From: Erinaceus europaeus
Taxonomy: Eukaryota; Chordata; Mammalia; Eulipotyphla; Erinaceidae
Length of the DNA: 64,000 bases
Reading direction: 5' to 3'
Assembly (NCBI RefSeq): GCF_950295315.1
Contig: NW_026647188.1
Location: 62,001-126,000 of the forward strand
The notes beneath the pieces are model-generated. The model saw only the letters and a program-made list of their open reading frames with translations. It did no database searches and had not been told where the DNA came from. The position numbers and the translations under genes are program-made. Positions 34,901 to 46,075 of the stretch are shown piece by piece (positions within the stretch are counted from its first letter, which is position 1; each line of letters starts with the position of its first letter).

Positions 34901-35664
34901 TACAAATGATGTACAGAAATACAGGGAAAGTGGGAAAAATTACCCCTGTGCCCACTATTACATGTAACTGTTGACTGTAAGCCATTCATCCCCCAGGAAA
35001 TAACAGAATAAATATTTGTGAGGTTAAAAACATTGTAGGTTAAATAGGGAACATTCTTTAGAGCCATGCAATACTAATCCATTGTGCATTGGATGTCACT
35101 GTCAAAAACAGTGCAGTAATAGTTGTAGAAGTGTGTAGTATCTGCAAAAGGAAATGTATTGTGTGTCAAAAGTTCCCTTCAATTTAAGAGAAAATCTATC
35201 AGGCAGAAGAAATGACCCCTCATGTGATATGGGACTAAATAAATACATAAATATGCAAATGCATGGGGATTATCTAGGAGGATTTGAAAAAAATAAAAAC
35301 AAAATCCACAGGAAGACCTGATTACAGCAGAAATATAGAAAACATCTGCTGAGAAACAGAAGGCTGCTTCAAAACTTCCCTGACACTTCAGGGTCCAGGC
35401 AAATTAAGAATTCCCAAGAATGAAAAAAAAGGCATACATATTGAAGCTTACACTAGAAAATGGAGGCAAGTTCTGTGCTATGATAACTACAATGAGAATA
35501 CTGATAGAAAGGTTATTGGAAATGCTCCTGGAAGGCTTATAATTTATAATTGTATTGAATCCTGCTCCAACTATGTTACCAATTATTTATGAGTAAGGAG
35601 GCTGTTATAAATGTGGTAATTCTGCATTAAGACCAAATAGAAAGGTCAACAATTCTAAAAATGA
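34901..35664. repeat. Post-SINE spacer and class B tail
   Basis: Third copy of this block, with ATGCAAATGCATGG near 35255. It leads into (TA)n at 35669. Confidence 0.75.
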
Positions 35665-37305
35665 CTGATATATATATATATATATATACATATATGTATG
35701 TGTATCTCTATTATAAACGCTGAGGGATACTGGCATGGCTATGCGGAGACAGAGTATGGCTTGTGTCAGAGAGAATTACAAAGCTGAGGCTCCAGAAACC
35801 TAGGTGAAATCGCAAACAAAACTAGCGACTCTCTTTGTATATCAGAGCATGTCAGTAAAATAAGTATATAAGTAAAATAAGTTGCTCTGCTTGCAGGAAG
35901 CCCAAACTCCCTGGTCCTTGCTATGGAGAGACAAAAGGAAGATGGATGCCTCCATTGGCGGTATAAGGAGTTTCCAGTGGAGATCACAGCCCCGCCCCAC
36001 ACCTGAGGGCCTGGCTGCTGCTAATAAAGGCAATTGGAAACACCTGTTACCACTTGGGGCCAGAGATCATACTCAGGAATCCCTCCAGGAGCTAGCAGGC
36101 TGGCAGACATCCTGACCCCGGGATAGCTGTGCTCCTAGTTGGGAGGGCCTTCTGGCCAGAGGTGAGAATATTCCCTAGATACAAGAATGAACTTCAGGTT
36201 TCAAAAGGATTTGAAACCCCAGGAGGAACTTGGTAAAGACATTTCACAGCCATCAAGATACCCACTTTCTTAACCCTGGAAGCTTCCATTTGGCATGGAA
36301 AATCTGGACACTTGTGTGGCCATCAGTACCACAGATCCTTTACATTCGGCCCATTAGATGGAAAGCACAATGTATGTGCCAGGGTGGTAGAGTTTCACTT
36401 CTCTTGACCTGCGCTCTCATGCAATAAGGACAAGGATGTGGTGTAGGAAATTGAGGAGGGCTGCATTTAGGCTGAGTGTCAGCCACAAGGCCCTGGAGAA
36501 TGGGAGTCAAGCACAGAGGGCCTGGACAGCTGCACCTGGAGATGGACATATGCCTGTTACCTGCAGCAGGAACGCTGTCTCCTAACTTCTCCTCTGTACT
36601 ACAACATATGCATGAGAATAACTAATCCAAAGGGCAAAGATTGGAAAATTTCAACACCAGGAAGACCGAGTTCACGATGCATGCACTGACTTCCATGAAG
36701 GGTCCAGGGAAGAAGGCATGTAGAGACAGTCAGAGAGACAGAATGTTAGTGACTGAAAAGGACAAATTCTAGCCCTGTGTTGATCAGTGCCAGAGCACTG
36801 AAGACAAATCCTCCATTCCCATGCATACTTCTTACAAGTGGCATGGTTATTTTATGTTTGTGAGGAAAGGATACACTTAGAACATCTAGGTCTTAGCCCA
36901 CTCTGAGAAGCAACACTTGGACTGCAGCCCACTCTCCAAAACTGCCCTTGCCTCTCCAAATTGGAAGTAGTTTTAGTGATGCTCCAGCCAAATGTAGGCT
37001 GGCGTATTTCATCTCCCTGGTCCAGCCTCAGCCTGTCCTGTGTGCAGGGAACTGCACTATGTATATTTCTTCTTTGATTTACAGTTTTGGGATAGGACTC
37101 GGTGGAAAAAAGAGCAAGAGTGAAGTAGATGATGTTGCAGCTGTAGTTTGTTCTGAGATTTGTAGAGTGACAAGAGGTAAACGAATGGCTCTGTGAGATG
37201 TCTCTCATGACTGTGGGTCATAAGGGCCAGGTGTATCCGAATTACTACCCGAATCCAGAGCTGTGCAGGTCTCTAGCTAAAATATATTTTCAGACCTCTA
37301 CATGT

Positions 37306-37398
<93 letters not shown>

Positions 37399-37612
37399 CA
37401 AGACACTGATGTAGTCATTTTCTACAATGGATGTGATATGACATTCAGACAATTGATTGCTAACCTGCAGAGAAACTGTGCATCAGGAATAGAATTGTCC
37501 AAAGGAGTAAAATCTCCAAATCATTAGCTATATGCAGCTCCAAGGGGACCTAGCGAAAAAGGCTCGAGAAGGAACTCATCCAGGAGACTCTCCACATGGA
37601 CAGGCACCACAA
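35665..37612. repeat. B head fused to middle of class A unit
   Basis: About 210 bp of B head ends at AAGTAAAATAA (about 35880) and is joined directly to A sequence beginning TGCTCTGCTTGCAGGAAG, roughly 1.2 kb into the unit. The (TG)n part is missing. The remainder is normal and ends with a long (TA)n(GA)n at 37306-37398. Confidence 0.75.
37306..37398. repeat. Longest (TA)n(GA)n compound microsatellite
   Basis: About 50 bp of alternating TA followed by about 40 bp of GA with one GGA interruption. It lies at the same place as the shorter tracts at 7716, 13558, 26580, 32853, 50658 and others, always just before the conserved TGATGTAGTCATTTTC block. Confidence 0.95.
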
Positions 37613-40480
37613 GGTTCCTAGTCTGGCAACACACACAGGGCAGCTGCTAGTTCCCAGTGCAAGCCTCAGGGCAAAAACCTCTCCCTCTTCAGTGTCTTTA
37701 CATCTGAAAAGAATAAAAGTGACCAAGGGCCAAGGAGAGCTACAGTGGTGTCAATATTGAGCTGTAAATCAGAATGTGCCAACTGTTTTGAACAAAATCA
37801 CCTGTGCCACAGTGATTCTTTTGTTCTCACTCATTCTCCCTCCCTCAGACACACACACAAACACACACAAACACACACTCTCACAGTTACATACACGCAG
37901 ACATTAACAGAGGCACAGGCACAAACGAAGTTATACACATGCACACTGGACAGCTTCTGCAAGGCAGGGCCCTGGGTGAACCCAGCTTCGCACTTCCTGG
38001 AAGCACGCCCAGACTTTTAAGGCCAGCTCTGAGCTCCCATTGTCGGTTTTACTTCAGAAGGCCCGCAGACAGGGCACCAGCCATGCTCTGATATACCAGA
38101 GGCCTGGACCACGCCCAGAATCCCTGCCAGCAATATCATTGTCCAGTGTGGTAGGCCACACCAGGATTGTCAAGGCCCCTAGTCAGTGATTGGCCAGCAC
38201 CGCCCACACGGCCCTGCAGCACGCTCATTGGGCAGCTCTGGAAAGCCCACCCACCAGCCACTTCTGCTGGAAAGCAATGAGAATTCAAAAACCTCCTACA
38301 CTGTGTTCATTGATGACAGGTTCAAAGCTGGCTTGTAGAGATTGTAAGGCAGCAGCTCTTATGCCCACAGACCCTAGACAGCCCCAGCCTTCACCATATG
38401 CTGTACGACCAGACCTGACAGTAATGTGTGTGTGTGTGTGTCTGTCTGTCTGTGTGTGTCTGTGTGTGCTCAGAGCTCACGTATAGTAGTCTCAGAGCAT
38501 GGGTGAGAAGGTAGCAGCCTCACCTGCAAATTATGTACAGAGAACCTAGCTGGCAAGGGAAAGCCAGCTAGCCCAGTTGCTGGCTAAGCAAGAATGCATA
38601 TGCAAAGGGACTCTCATGTCTCTCTCTCTTGAGTTCCCGATTCAATCTCATGCCTCACTATCATCCAAACACTGCCAATGGGGGAAGCTGGGGCACCCCT
38701 CAGAATTCAGGGGCAGGACCCTGTCCAGTCACGTTTGGCGGCATACTCAGCCTCCAGGCTCCCAGTCCACTTCTCAGTGGACAGCAGATTACAAGCCCAG
38801 TAGAACCAAGAAAAAGCTGTGTCTCAACATAGATGGGAACTGTTTTTGACCAAACAATAGTGGATGAACCCGGCCCCTTACACCTCCACTTTGGGTCCTG
38901 CTAAGGCAATTGCTCCTGTGACCTCACAATCCCTGATCATTGTGTCCTGGTTTCCGCACATCACACTCAGAGAGATTCCCAGAAGTAGGCATCCATGAGT
39001 GTCCCATACAAAGTCGCTCTGCTTGCAGGAAACACAAACTCCCTGGGCCCTTGCTATGGAGAGACAAAAGGAATATGGATGCCTCTATTTTCTGAATTAG
39101 GAGTTTCCAGTGGAGATCACAGGCCTGCTCCTTACCTGAGGGCCTGGCTGCTGCTAATACAGGCAATTGGAAATACCTGTTACCACTTGGGACCTGAGGA
39201 CATACTCAGGAATCCCTCCAGGTGCTAGCAGGCTGGCAGACCCTCTGACCCAAGTTTAACTGTGCTTCTAGTTGGGAGGGCATTCTGGCCAGAGGTGAGA
39301 ATATTCCCTAGATACAAGAAAGAACTTCAGGTTTCAAAAGGATTGGAAAACCCCATGAGTCACTTGTAAAATACATTGCACAGCCATCAAAAAACACTCT
39401 TTCTGAACCCTGGAAGCTTCCTCTTTGCGTGGAAAATCTGGACACTGGTGTGGCCATCAGTACCACAGATACTTTACATTCAGACCAATAGAGGGTAAGC
39501 ACAATGTGTGTGACAGAAGGATAGAGTGTCACTTCTCTTGACCTGGGCTCTCATGGAATAAGGACAAGGATGCAGTGCAGGAAATTGAGGAGTGCTGCAT
39601 TTAGGCTGAGTGTCAGCCTCAGGGCCCTGGAGAATGGGAGTCAAACACAGAGGGCCTGGACAGCTTCAGTTGGAGATGGACATATGCCTGTTACCTGCAG
39701 CAGGATCACTGTCTCCTCAGTTCCCCAATGTACTATGCTATATGCAGGAGACTGAATAATCCAAAGGTTAAAGAAATGAAAATTTCAACACCAGGAAGTC
39801 TGAGTTCAGGATGTATGCACTGACTTCCAGTAAGGTCCCAGTGAAGAAGGCACATAGAGACAGTCAGAGAGACAGGATGACAGAGACAGAAAAGGACTGA
39901 AATGCTGGCCCTGTGTTGATCAGTGCCAGAGCACTGTAGACAAACCCTCCATGCCCATGCATACTTCTAACAAGTGGCATTGTTATTTTATGTTTGTGAG
40001 GAAAGGTTACACTTAGAATATCTAGGTCTTAGCCCACTCTGAGTAGAAACACTTGGCCTGCAGACCACTCTCCAAAACTGCCCTCGCCACTCCAATTTGG
40101 AAGTAGTCTTAGTGATGCTCCAGCCAAGATGCATGCTGGAGTATTGCATCTCCCTGGTCCAGCCTCAGACTGTCCTGTGTGCAGGGATCTGCACTATGTC
40201 TATTTCTTCTTTGATTTACACTTTTGGGATAGGACTCGGTGGACAAAAAGAGCAAGAGGGAAGTAGATGGTTTGGCAGGGGTAGTTTGTGCTGAGAGAGA
40301 TTTGTAGACTGATAAGAGGTAAAGGAATGGCTCTGTGAGATGTCTCTCATGACTGTGGCTCAGAAGGGCCAGTTGTATCCTCATTACTACCCTAATCCAG
40401 AGCTGTGCAGGTATCTAGCTAAAAACTATTTTCAGATCTCTACATGTTACATATATATATGTAAACATATATATAAATAA

Positions 40481-40513
<33 letters not shown>

Positions 40514-40726
40514 AACACTGATGTAGTCATTTTCTACAATAGATTCGATATGACATTCAGACAATTGATTGCTAAAACCTGGAGAGAAACTGTGCATCAG
40601 GAAAAGAATTGTCCAAAGGAGTAAAATCTCAAAATCATTAGCTATATGCAGCTCCAGTGGGACAGAGTGAAAAATGCTTGAGAAGGAACTCATCAAGGAG
40701 ACTCTCCACATGGACAGGCACCACAA
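37613..40726. repeat. Class A unit with short C segment, 3.11 kb
   Basis: A anchor, C-type junction at about 37800, short C (37801-38280), then A from GAATTCAAAAACCTCC onward with (TG)n at 38424-38440 and (TA)n(GA)n at about 40450-40513. The plus-strand acceptor-like TTTGATTTACAG is altered to TTTACACTTTTGG near 40220. Confidence 0.8.
37801..38280. repeat. C segment, short form, copy 1
   Basis: Shares the first ~260 bp of long C (CA-rich tract, CTTCCTGGAAGCACGCC, CTTTTAAGGCCAGCTCTGAGC), then continues with a different GC-rich stretch. This has a strong minus-strand NF-Y site (TGATTGGCCAG at 38187-38197) and ATTGGGC near 38226, then joins the A unit at a GGAAAG...GAATTC homology. The same form recurs at 51124. 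Confidence 0.75.
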
Positions 40727-43615
40727 GTTTCCTAGTCTGGCAACAGACACAGTGCATCTGCTAGTACCCAGTACAAGCCTCAGGGCAAAAACCTCTCCCT
40801 CTTCAGGGTTTTTACATCTGAAAAGAAGAAAAGTGACCAAGGGCCAAGGAGAGCTACAATGGTGTCAATATTGATCTGTAAATCAGAATGTACCAAGTGT
40901 TTTGCAAAAAAATCACTTTATTATAAACTGAGTGATACTGGTATGGAAATGAGGAGACAGAACATGTCTTGTGTCAGAAAGACTTACAAACTGAGGCTCC
41001 AGTAGCCTAGGTGAAATCGCCAACACAACAAGCCAGAGCTCAGCAGTGCTCTGGTAACTCTCCTTGTATATCTGGGCCTGTCAGTAAAATAAGTATATAA
41101 GTAAAATATTAACGATTGAAGACAAGAGTGTGTGAGAGCATGTGAGAGTTAGAGACAGAGAAGGCGAGAAGAGAAATAGATGAGTTGGAAAGAGACCAGA
41201 ATTCAAAAACCTCCTACACTGTGTTCATTGATGACAGGTTAAACATGGCTTGTAGAGATTGTAAGGCAGCAGCTCTCATGCCCACAGACCCCAGACAGCC
41301 ATAGCCTTCACCATATGCTGTACTACTAGACCTGACAGTAATGTGTGTGTGAGTGTCTGTCTGTCTGTGTGTGTCTGTGTGTGCTCAGAACTCACGTATA
41401 GTAGTCTAAGAGCATGGGTGGCAAGGTAGCCAACCTCACCTGCAACTTATGTACAGAGAACCTATCTGGTTAGGGAAAGCCAGCTAGACCAGATGCTGGC
41501 TAAGCAAGAATGCATATGCAAAGGGACTCTCATGTCTCGCTCTCCTGAGTTCCTGATTCAATCTCATCCTCCCTATCATCCAAACACTGCCAACAGGGGA
41601 AACTCGGGCATCCCTAGAATACAGGATCAGGAAACTTTCCAGTCATGTTTTGCTGCATACTCAGCCTCCAGGTTCCCAGTCCACTTCTCAGTGGACAAAA
41701 TATTACAAGCCCAGAAAGAACCCAGAAAGAGCTGTGTCTCAACATAGATGGGAACTGTTTTTGACCAAACAATAGTGGATGAACCCGGCCCCTTATACCT
41801 CCCCTATGGATCCTGCTAAGAAAATTGCTCCTGTGGCCTCACAATCCCTGATCATGGTTTCTTGGTGTCCACACATCACACTCAGAGAGATTCCCAGAAG
41901 TAGGCATCCATGAGTGTCCCATACAAAGTCGCTTTGCATGCAGGAAGCACAAACTCCCTGGGCCCTTGCTATGGAGAGACAAAAGGAAGATGGATGCCTC
42001 CATTGGCTGAATTAGGAGTTTCCAGTGGGGATCACAGCCCCGCCCCTCACCTGACGGCCTGGCTACTGCTAATAAAGGCAATTGAAACACCTGTTACCAC
42101 TTGGGACCTGAGGACATACTCAGGAATCCCTCCAGGAACTAGCAAGCTGGTAGACCTCCTGACCCCAGGATAGCTGTGCTCCTAGTTGGGAGGGCCTTCT
42201 GGCCAGAGGTGAGAATATTCTCTAGATACAACAAAGAACTTCAGGTTTCAAAAGGAATTGAAACCCCATGAGGCACTTGGAAAAGACTTTTCACAGCCAT
42301 CAAAACACCCTCTTTCAGAACCCTGGAGGCTTCAGCTTTGCGTGGAAAATCTGGACACTGGTGTTCATCAGTACCACAGATCCTTTACTTTCGGCCCAAT
42401 AGAGGGAAAGCACATGTGTGTGCCAGGGGGATAGAGTTTCACTTCTCTTCACCTGGGCTCTCATGGAATAAGGACAAGGATGCGGTGCAGGAAATTGAGG
42501 AGGGCTGCATTTAGGCTGTGTCAGCTTCAGGGCCCTGGAGAATTAAAGTCAAGCACAGAGGGCCTGGACAGCTGCAGCTGGAGATGTACATATGCCTGTT
42601 ACCTGCAGCACTATCGCTGTCTCCTCAATTCCCCAATTTACTACGCCATATGCAGGAGACTGAATAATCCAAAGGGCAAAGAAAGGAAAAATTCAACACC
42701 AGGAAGTCGGAGTTCACAATGCATGCACTAATTTCCATAAGGTCCCAGCGAAGAAGGCACATAGAGACAGTCAGAGAGACAGGATGACAGAGACAGAAAA
42801 GGACTGAAATTCTGGCCATGTGTTGATCATTTCCAGTGCACTGAAGACAAACCCTCCATGCCCATGCATACTTCTTACAAGTGGCATTGTTATTTTATGT
42901 TTGTGAGGAAAGGTTACACTTAGAACATCTAGGTCTTAGCCCACTCTGAGAAGCAATAATTGGCCTGCAGCCCACTCTCCAAAACTGCCCTTGCGTCACC
43001 AATTTGGAAGTAGTCTTAGTGATGCTCCAGCCAAGATGCAGGCTGGCGTATTGCATCTCCCTGGCCAAGCGTCAGACTGTCCTGTGTGCACGGAACTCCA
43101 CTATGTCTATTTCTACTTTGATTTACAGTTTTGGTATAGGACTCAGTGGACAAAAAGAGCAAGAGGGAAGTAGATGATTTGGCAGCGATAGTTTGTGCTG
43201 AGAGAGATTTGTAGAGTGATAAGAGGTATACGAATGGCTCTGTGAGATGTCTCTCATGACTGTGGCTCAGAAGGGCCAGTTGTATTCTCATTACTACCCT
43301 AATCCAGAGCTGTGCAGGTCTCTAGCTTAAAAATATTTTCAGATCTCTACATGTTGCATATATATATATAGAGAGAGAGACAGAGAGAAAGACAGAGAGA
43401 GAGACACTGATGTAGTCATTTTCTACAATGGATTCGATATGACATTCAGACAATTGATTGCTAAAACTTGGAGAGAAACTGTGCATCAGGAAAAGAACTG
43501 TCCAAAGGAGTAAAATCTCAAAATCATTAGCTATATGCAGGTCCAACGGGACAGAGCGAAAAAGTCTTGAGAAGGAACTCATCAAGGAGACTCTCCACAT
43601 GGACAGGCACCACAA
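40727..43615. repeat. Class A tandem unit, 2.89 kb
   Basis: Full A unit with A-A junction, a short (TG)n at about 41341-41385, and a short (TA)n(GA)n around 43358-43405. Confidence 0.85.
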
Positions 43616-44232
43616 GTTTCCTAGTCTGGCAACAGACACAGTGCATCTGGTAGTTCCCAGTGCAAGCCTCAAGGCAAAACCCTCTCCCTCTTCAGTGTTT
43701 TTACATCTGAAAAGAAGAAAAGTGACCAAGGGCCAAAGACAGCTACAATGGTGTCAATATTGATCTGTAAATCAGAATGTACCAAGTGTTTTGCAAAAAA
43801 ATCACTTTATTATAAACTGTGAGTGATACTGGCATGGAAATGAGGAGACAGAATATGGCTTGTGTCAGAAAGACTTACAAACTGAGGCTCCAGTAGCCTA
43901 GGTGAAATCGCCAACACAACAAGCCAGAGCTCAGCCGTGCTCTGGTAACTCTCCTTGTATATCTGGGATTGTCAGTAAAAAAAGTATATAAGTAAAATAT
44001 TAATGATTGAAGACAGAGTGTGTGAGAGCATCTGAGAGTTAGAGACAGAGAAGGCAAGAAGAGAAATAGATGAGATGGAAAGAGACCAGAATTCAAAAAC
44101 CTCCTACACTGTGTTCATTGATGACAGGTTCAAACGTGGCTTGTAGAGATTGTAAGGCAGCAGCTCTCATGCCCACATAACCCAGACAGCCCCAGGCTTC
44201 ACCATATGCTGTACTACCAGACCTGACAGTAA

Positions 44233-44265
<33 letters not shown>

Positions 44266-44434
44266 CTGTCTGTCTGTCTGTCTGTCTGACTGTGTGTGTC
44301 TGTGTGTGCTCAGAACTAATGATTTTGAGTAAAATCTCAAAATCATTAGCTATATGCAGGTCCAACGGGACAGAGCAAAAAAGGCTTGAGAAGGAACTTA
44401 TCAAGGAGACTCTCCATATGGACAGGCACCACAA
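43616..44434. repeat. Truncated class A unit, 0.82 kb
   Basis: The unit runs normally through (TG)n/(CTGT)n (44233-44308) to TGCTCAGAACT, then jumps to the unit's terminal block at a fold-back junction (44316-44349). About 2.1 kb of the unit is missing. Confidence 0.85.
44316..44349. repeat. Perfect 14-bp inverted repeat at deletion junction
   Basis: CTAATGATTTTGAG and CTCAAAATCATTAG are separated by TAAAAT. The right arm is normal unit sequence; the left arm is its reverse complement and occurs here in place of the expected CACCTATAGTAG. Confidence 0.9.
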
Positions 44435-45250
44435 GTTTCCTAGTCTGGCAACAGACACAGTGCATCTGGTAGTTCACAGTGCAAGCCTCAGGGCAAAAAC
44501 CTCTCTCTCTTTAGGGTTTTTACATCTGAAAAGAAGAAAAGTGACCAAGGGCCAAAGAGAGCTACAATGGTGTCAATATTGAGCTGTAAATCAGAATGTA
44601 CCAAGTGTTTTGCAAAAAAAAATCACTTTATTATAAACTGTGAGTTATACTGGCCTGGAAATGAGGAGACAGAATATGGCTTGTGTCAGAAAGACTTACA
44701 AACTGAGGCTCCAGGAGCCTAGGTGAAATCGCCAACACAACAAGCCAGAGCTCAGCAGTGCTCTGGTAACTCTCTTTGTACATCTGGGCTTGGCAGTAAA
44801 ATAGTATATAAGTAAAATATTAATGAGTGAAGACAGAGTGTGTGAGAGCATGTCAGAGTTAGAGACAGAGAAGGCGAGAAGAGCAATAGATGAGTTGGAA
44901 AGAGATCAGAATTCAAAAACCTCCTACACTGTGTTCATTGATGACATGTTCACACGTGGCTTGTAGAGATTGTAAGGCAGCAGATCTCATGCCCACAGAC
45001 CCCATACAGGCCCAGCCTTCACCATATGCAGTACTACCAGACCTGACAGTAATGTGTGTTTGTTTGTGTGTGTGTGTCTGTCTGTCTGTCTGTGTGTGCT
45101 CAGAACTCACCTATAGTAGTGTAATATCATGGGTGGCAAGTTAGCCAGCCTCACTTGCAACTTATGTACAGAGAACCTCGCTGGTTAGGGAAAGCCAGCT
45201 AGCCCAGTTTCTGGCTAAGCAAGAATGTATATGCAAAGGGACTCTCATGT
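44435..45250. repeat. Truncated class A unit before retroviral fragment
   Basis: About 0.8 kb of A unit from the anchor through a short (TG)n/(CTGT)n at about 45052-45090 to GGGACTCTCATGT, where it meets the retroviral fragment. Confidence 0.85.
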
Positions 45251-45262
45251 CCCTTTGCATAT
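45229..45262. repeat. 12-bp inverted repeat at satellite/retroviral junction
   Basis: ATATGCAAAGGG (45229-45240) and CCCTTTGCATAT (45251-45262) flank a 10-bp spacer. The left arm is normal A sequence; the right arm is an inverted copy joined to retroviral sequence. Confidence 0.85.
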
Positions 45263-45690
45263 GCTTTCTCGTCATCCCTCCTTTTCCATGTAAACTGGGT
45301 CCAGGGATGAGTTCCCAATCTTGGGGAACCTCTTCTTGTCTTAATATCATCTTTTCTGCCCCCGTGTCAATAAAAAATTTAAAAGGAATATTGCCAATCT
45401 TTACTGTCATAGAAGGGTGACCTTGTTCTAAAACAGGAGTGGTCCACAAAATCTCAGGCCCCGAATTTGTACCATTCAGGGGCGAACCATCTTTATGAAA
45501 TTGGGACCAACAATCTCTCTTCCAATGAAACCCCTTACGACATTTTGGACAAACAGTACGTGGTCTCTGGCTCCCTTACTGAAAGCAGGGTTGTTCTGTC
45601 TGGAGGCATGGTTTCCCTGACTGGAGGCGTGGTAGCAACTTATCAGGACATTGGTGACCAATGTCCTTGGCGACTGCACTGAAAGCAGGC
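45263..45690 (-). pseudogene. Retroviral nucleocapsid and protease remnant
   Basis: On the minus strand two CCHC-type knuckles precede a protease. The first (about 45687-45646) reads CFQCSRQGHW and then loses its final Cys because of a frame disruption and stop. The second (45551-45510) is a complete CX2CX4HX4C motif, [14 protein letters not shown]. The same frame runs on through [11 protein letters not shown] into a protease start with the active-site DTGA at 45368-45357 ([12 protein letters not shown]). It is cut off before the flap and C-terminal parts. Nucleocapsid packages the genome and the aspartic protease cleaves Gag; this remnant can do neither. Confidence 0.8.
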
Positions 45691-45700
45691 CCCGTTTTGC

Positions 45701-46060
45701 TTACGTGGGGCAACTGCATAGACCTGTGTCGTTTTTAGTGGAATATGGCTGCCACGGCTGAGGGTTTTGTTTAGAAGGGGCCAAGTTTACTGGGAATGTG
45801 TGGATTTGGTCCGATGGAGCGGGAGAGGGAGCTACAGAAGTGGAAAGTTCAGTAGAAACTGCTGTAGTGGCTGCAGGGGAGACTAAACGCATATCTATGG
45901 GGACGGAGCTCCCGGGGTGGACTGCACATGGTTTAAAATCCTTAAATGCTGAAAAAATATCATTTAGCTCTAGTATCTCAGCCACTAGGTCCCTTAATGG
46001 TGACGTATCAGCGGGGGGGGGGGTCAGGGACGAGGAAGCCTCAGGCGGAGCTGAAGCCAT
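45701..46060 (-). pseudogene. Retroviral gag proline-rich segment
   Basis: A 119-codon minus-strand frame starting MASAPPEASSS, rich in Pro, Ser and Ala, with an acidic/hydrophobic helix-like part (DLVAEILELNDIFSAF). It passes through an 11-base G run on the plus strand (46013-46023, C run on the coding strand), a place prone to frameshift. It lies just upstream of the zinc knuckles, so it is probably gag sequence between matrix and capsid or a spacer; I cannot assign it more exactly. Confidence 0.5.
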
Positions 46061-46075
46061 GGCAGCAGGATACTG

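Larger units (their letters stand above)
45263..46075 (-). mobile_element. Endogenous retroviral gag/pro fragment, minus strand
   Basis: An ~0.8-kb retroviral piece without LTRs. On the minus strand it has a proline/serine-rich gag segment, two zinc knuckles and the start of a protease. No capsid sequence lies between the gag segment and the knuckles. It is bordered by A sequence with a fold-back on the left and by a B tail on the right (GATACTGATAGAAAGG at 46068). It does not overlap in content with the element at 2014-7296 except for the gag phosphoprotein zone, so common origin cannot be tested directly. Confidence 0.8.
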
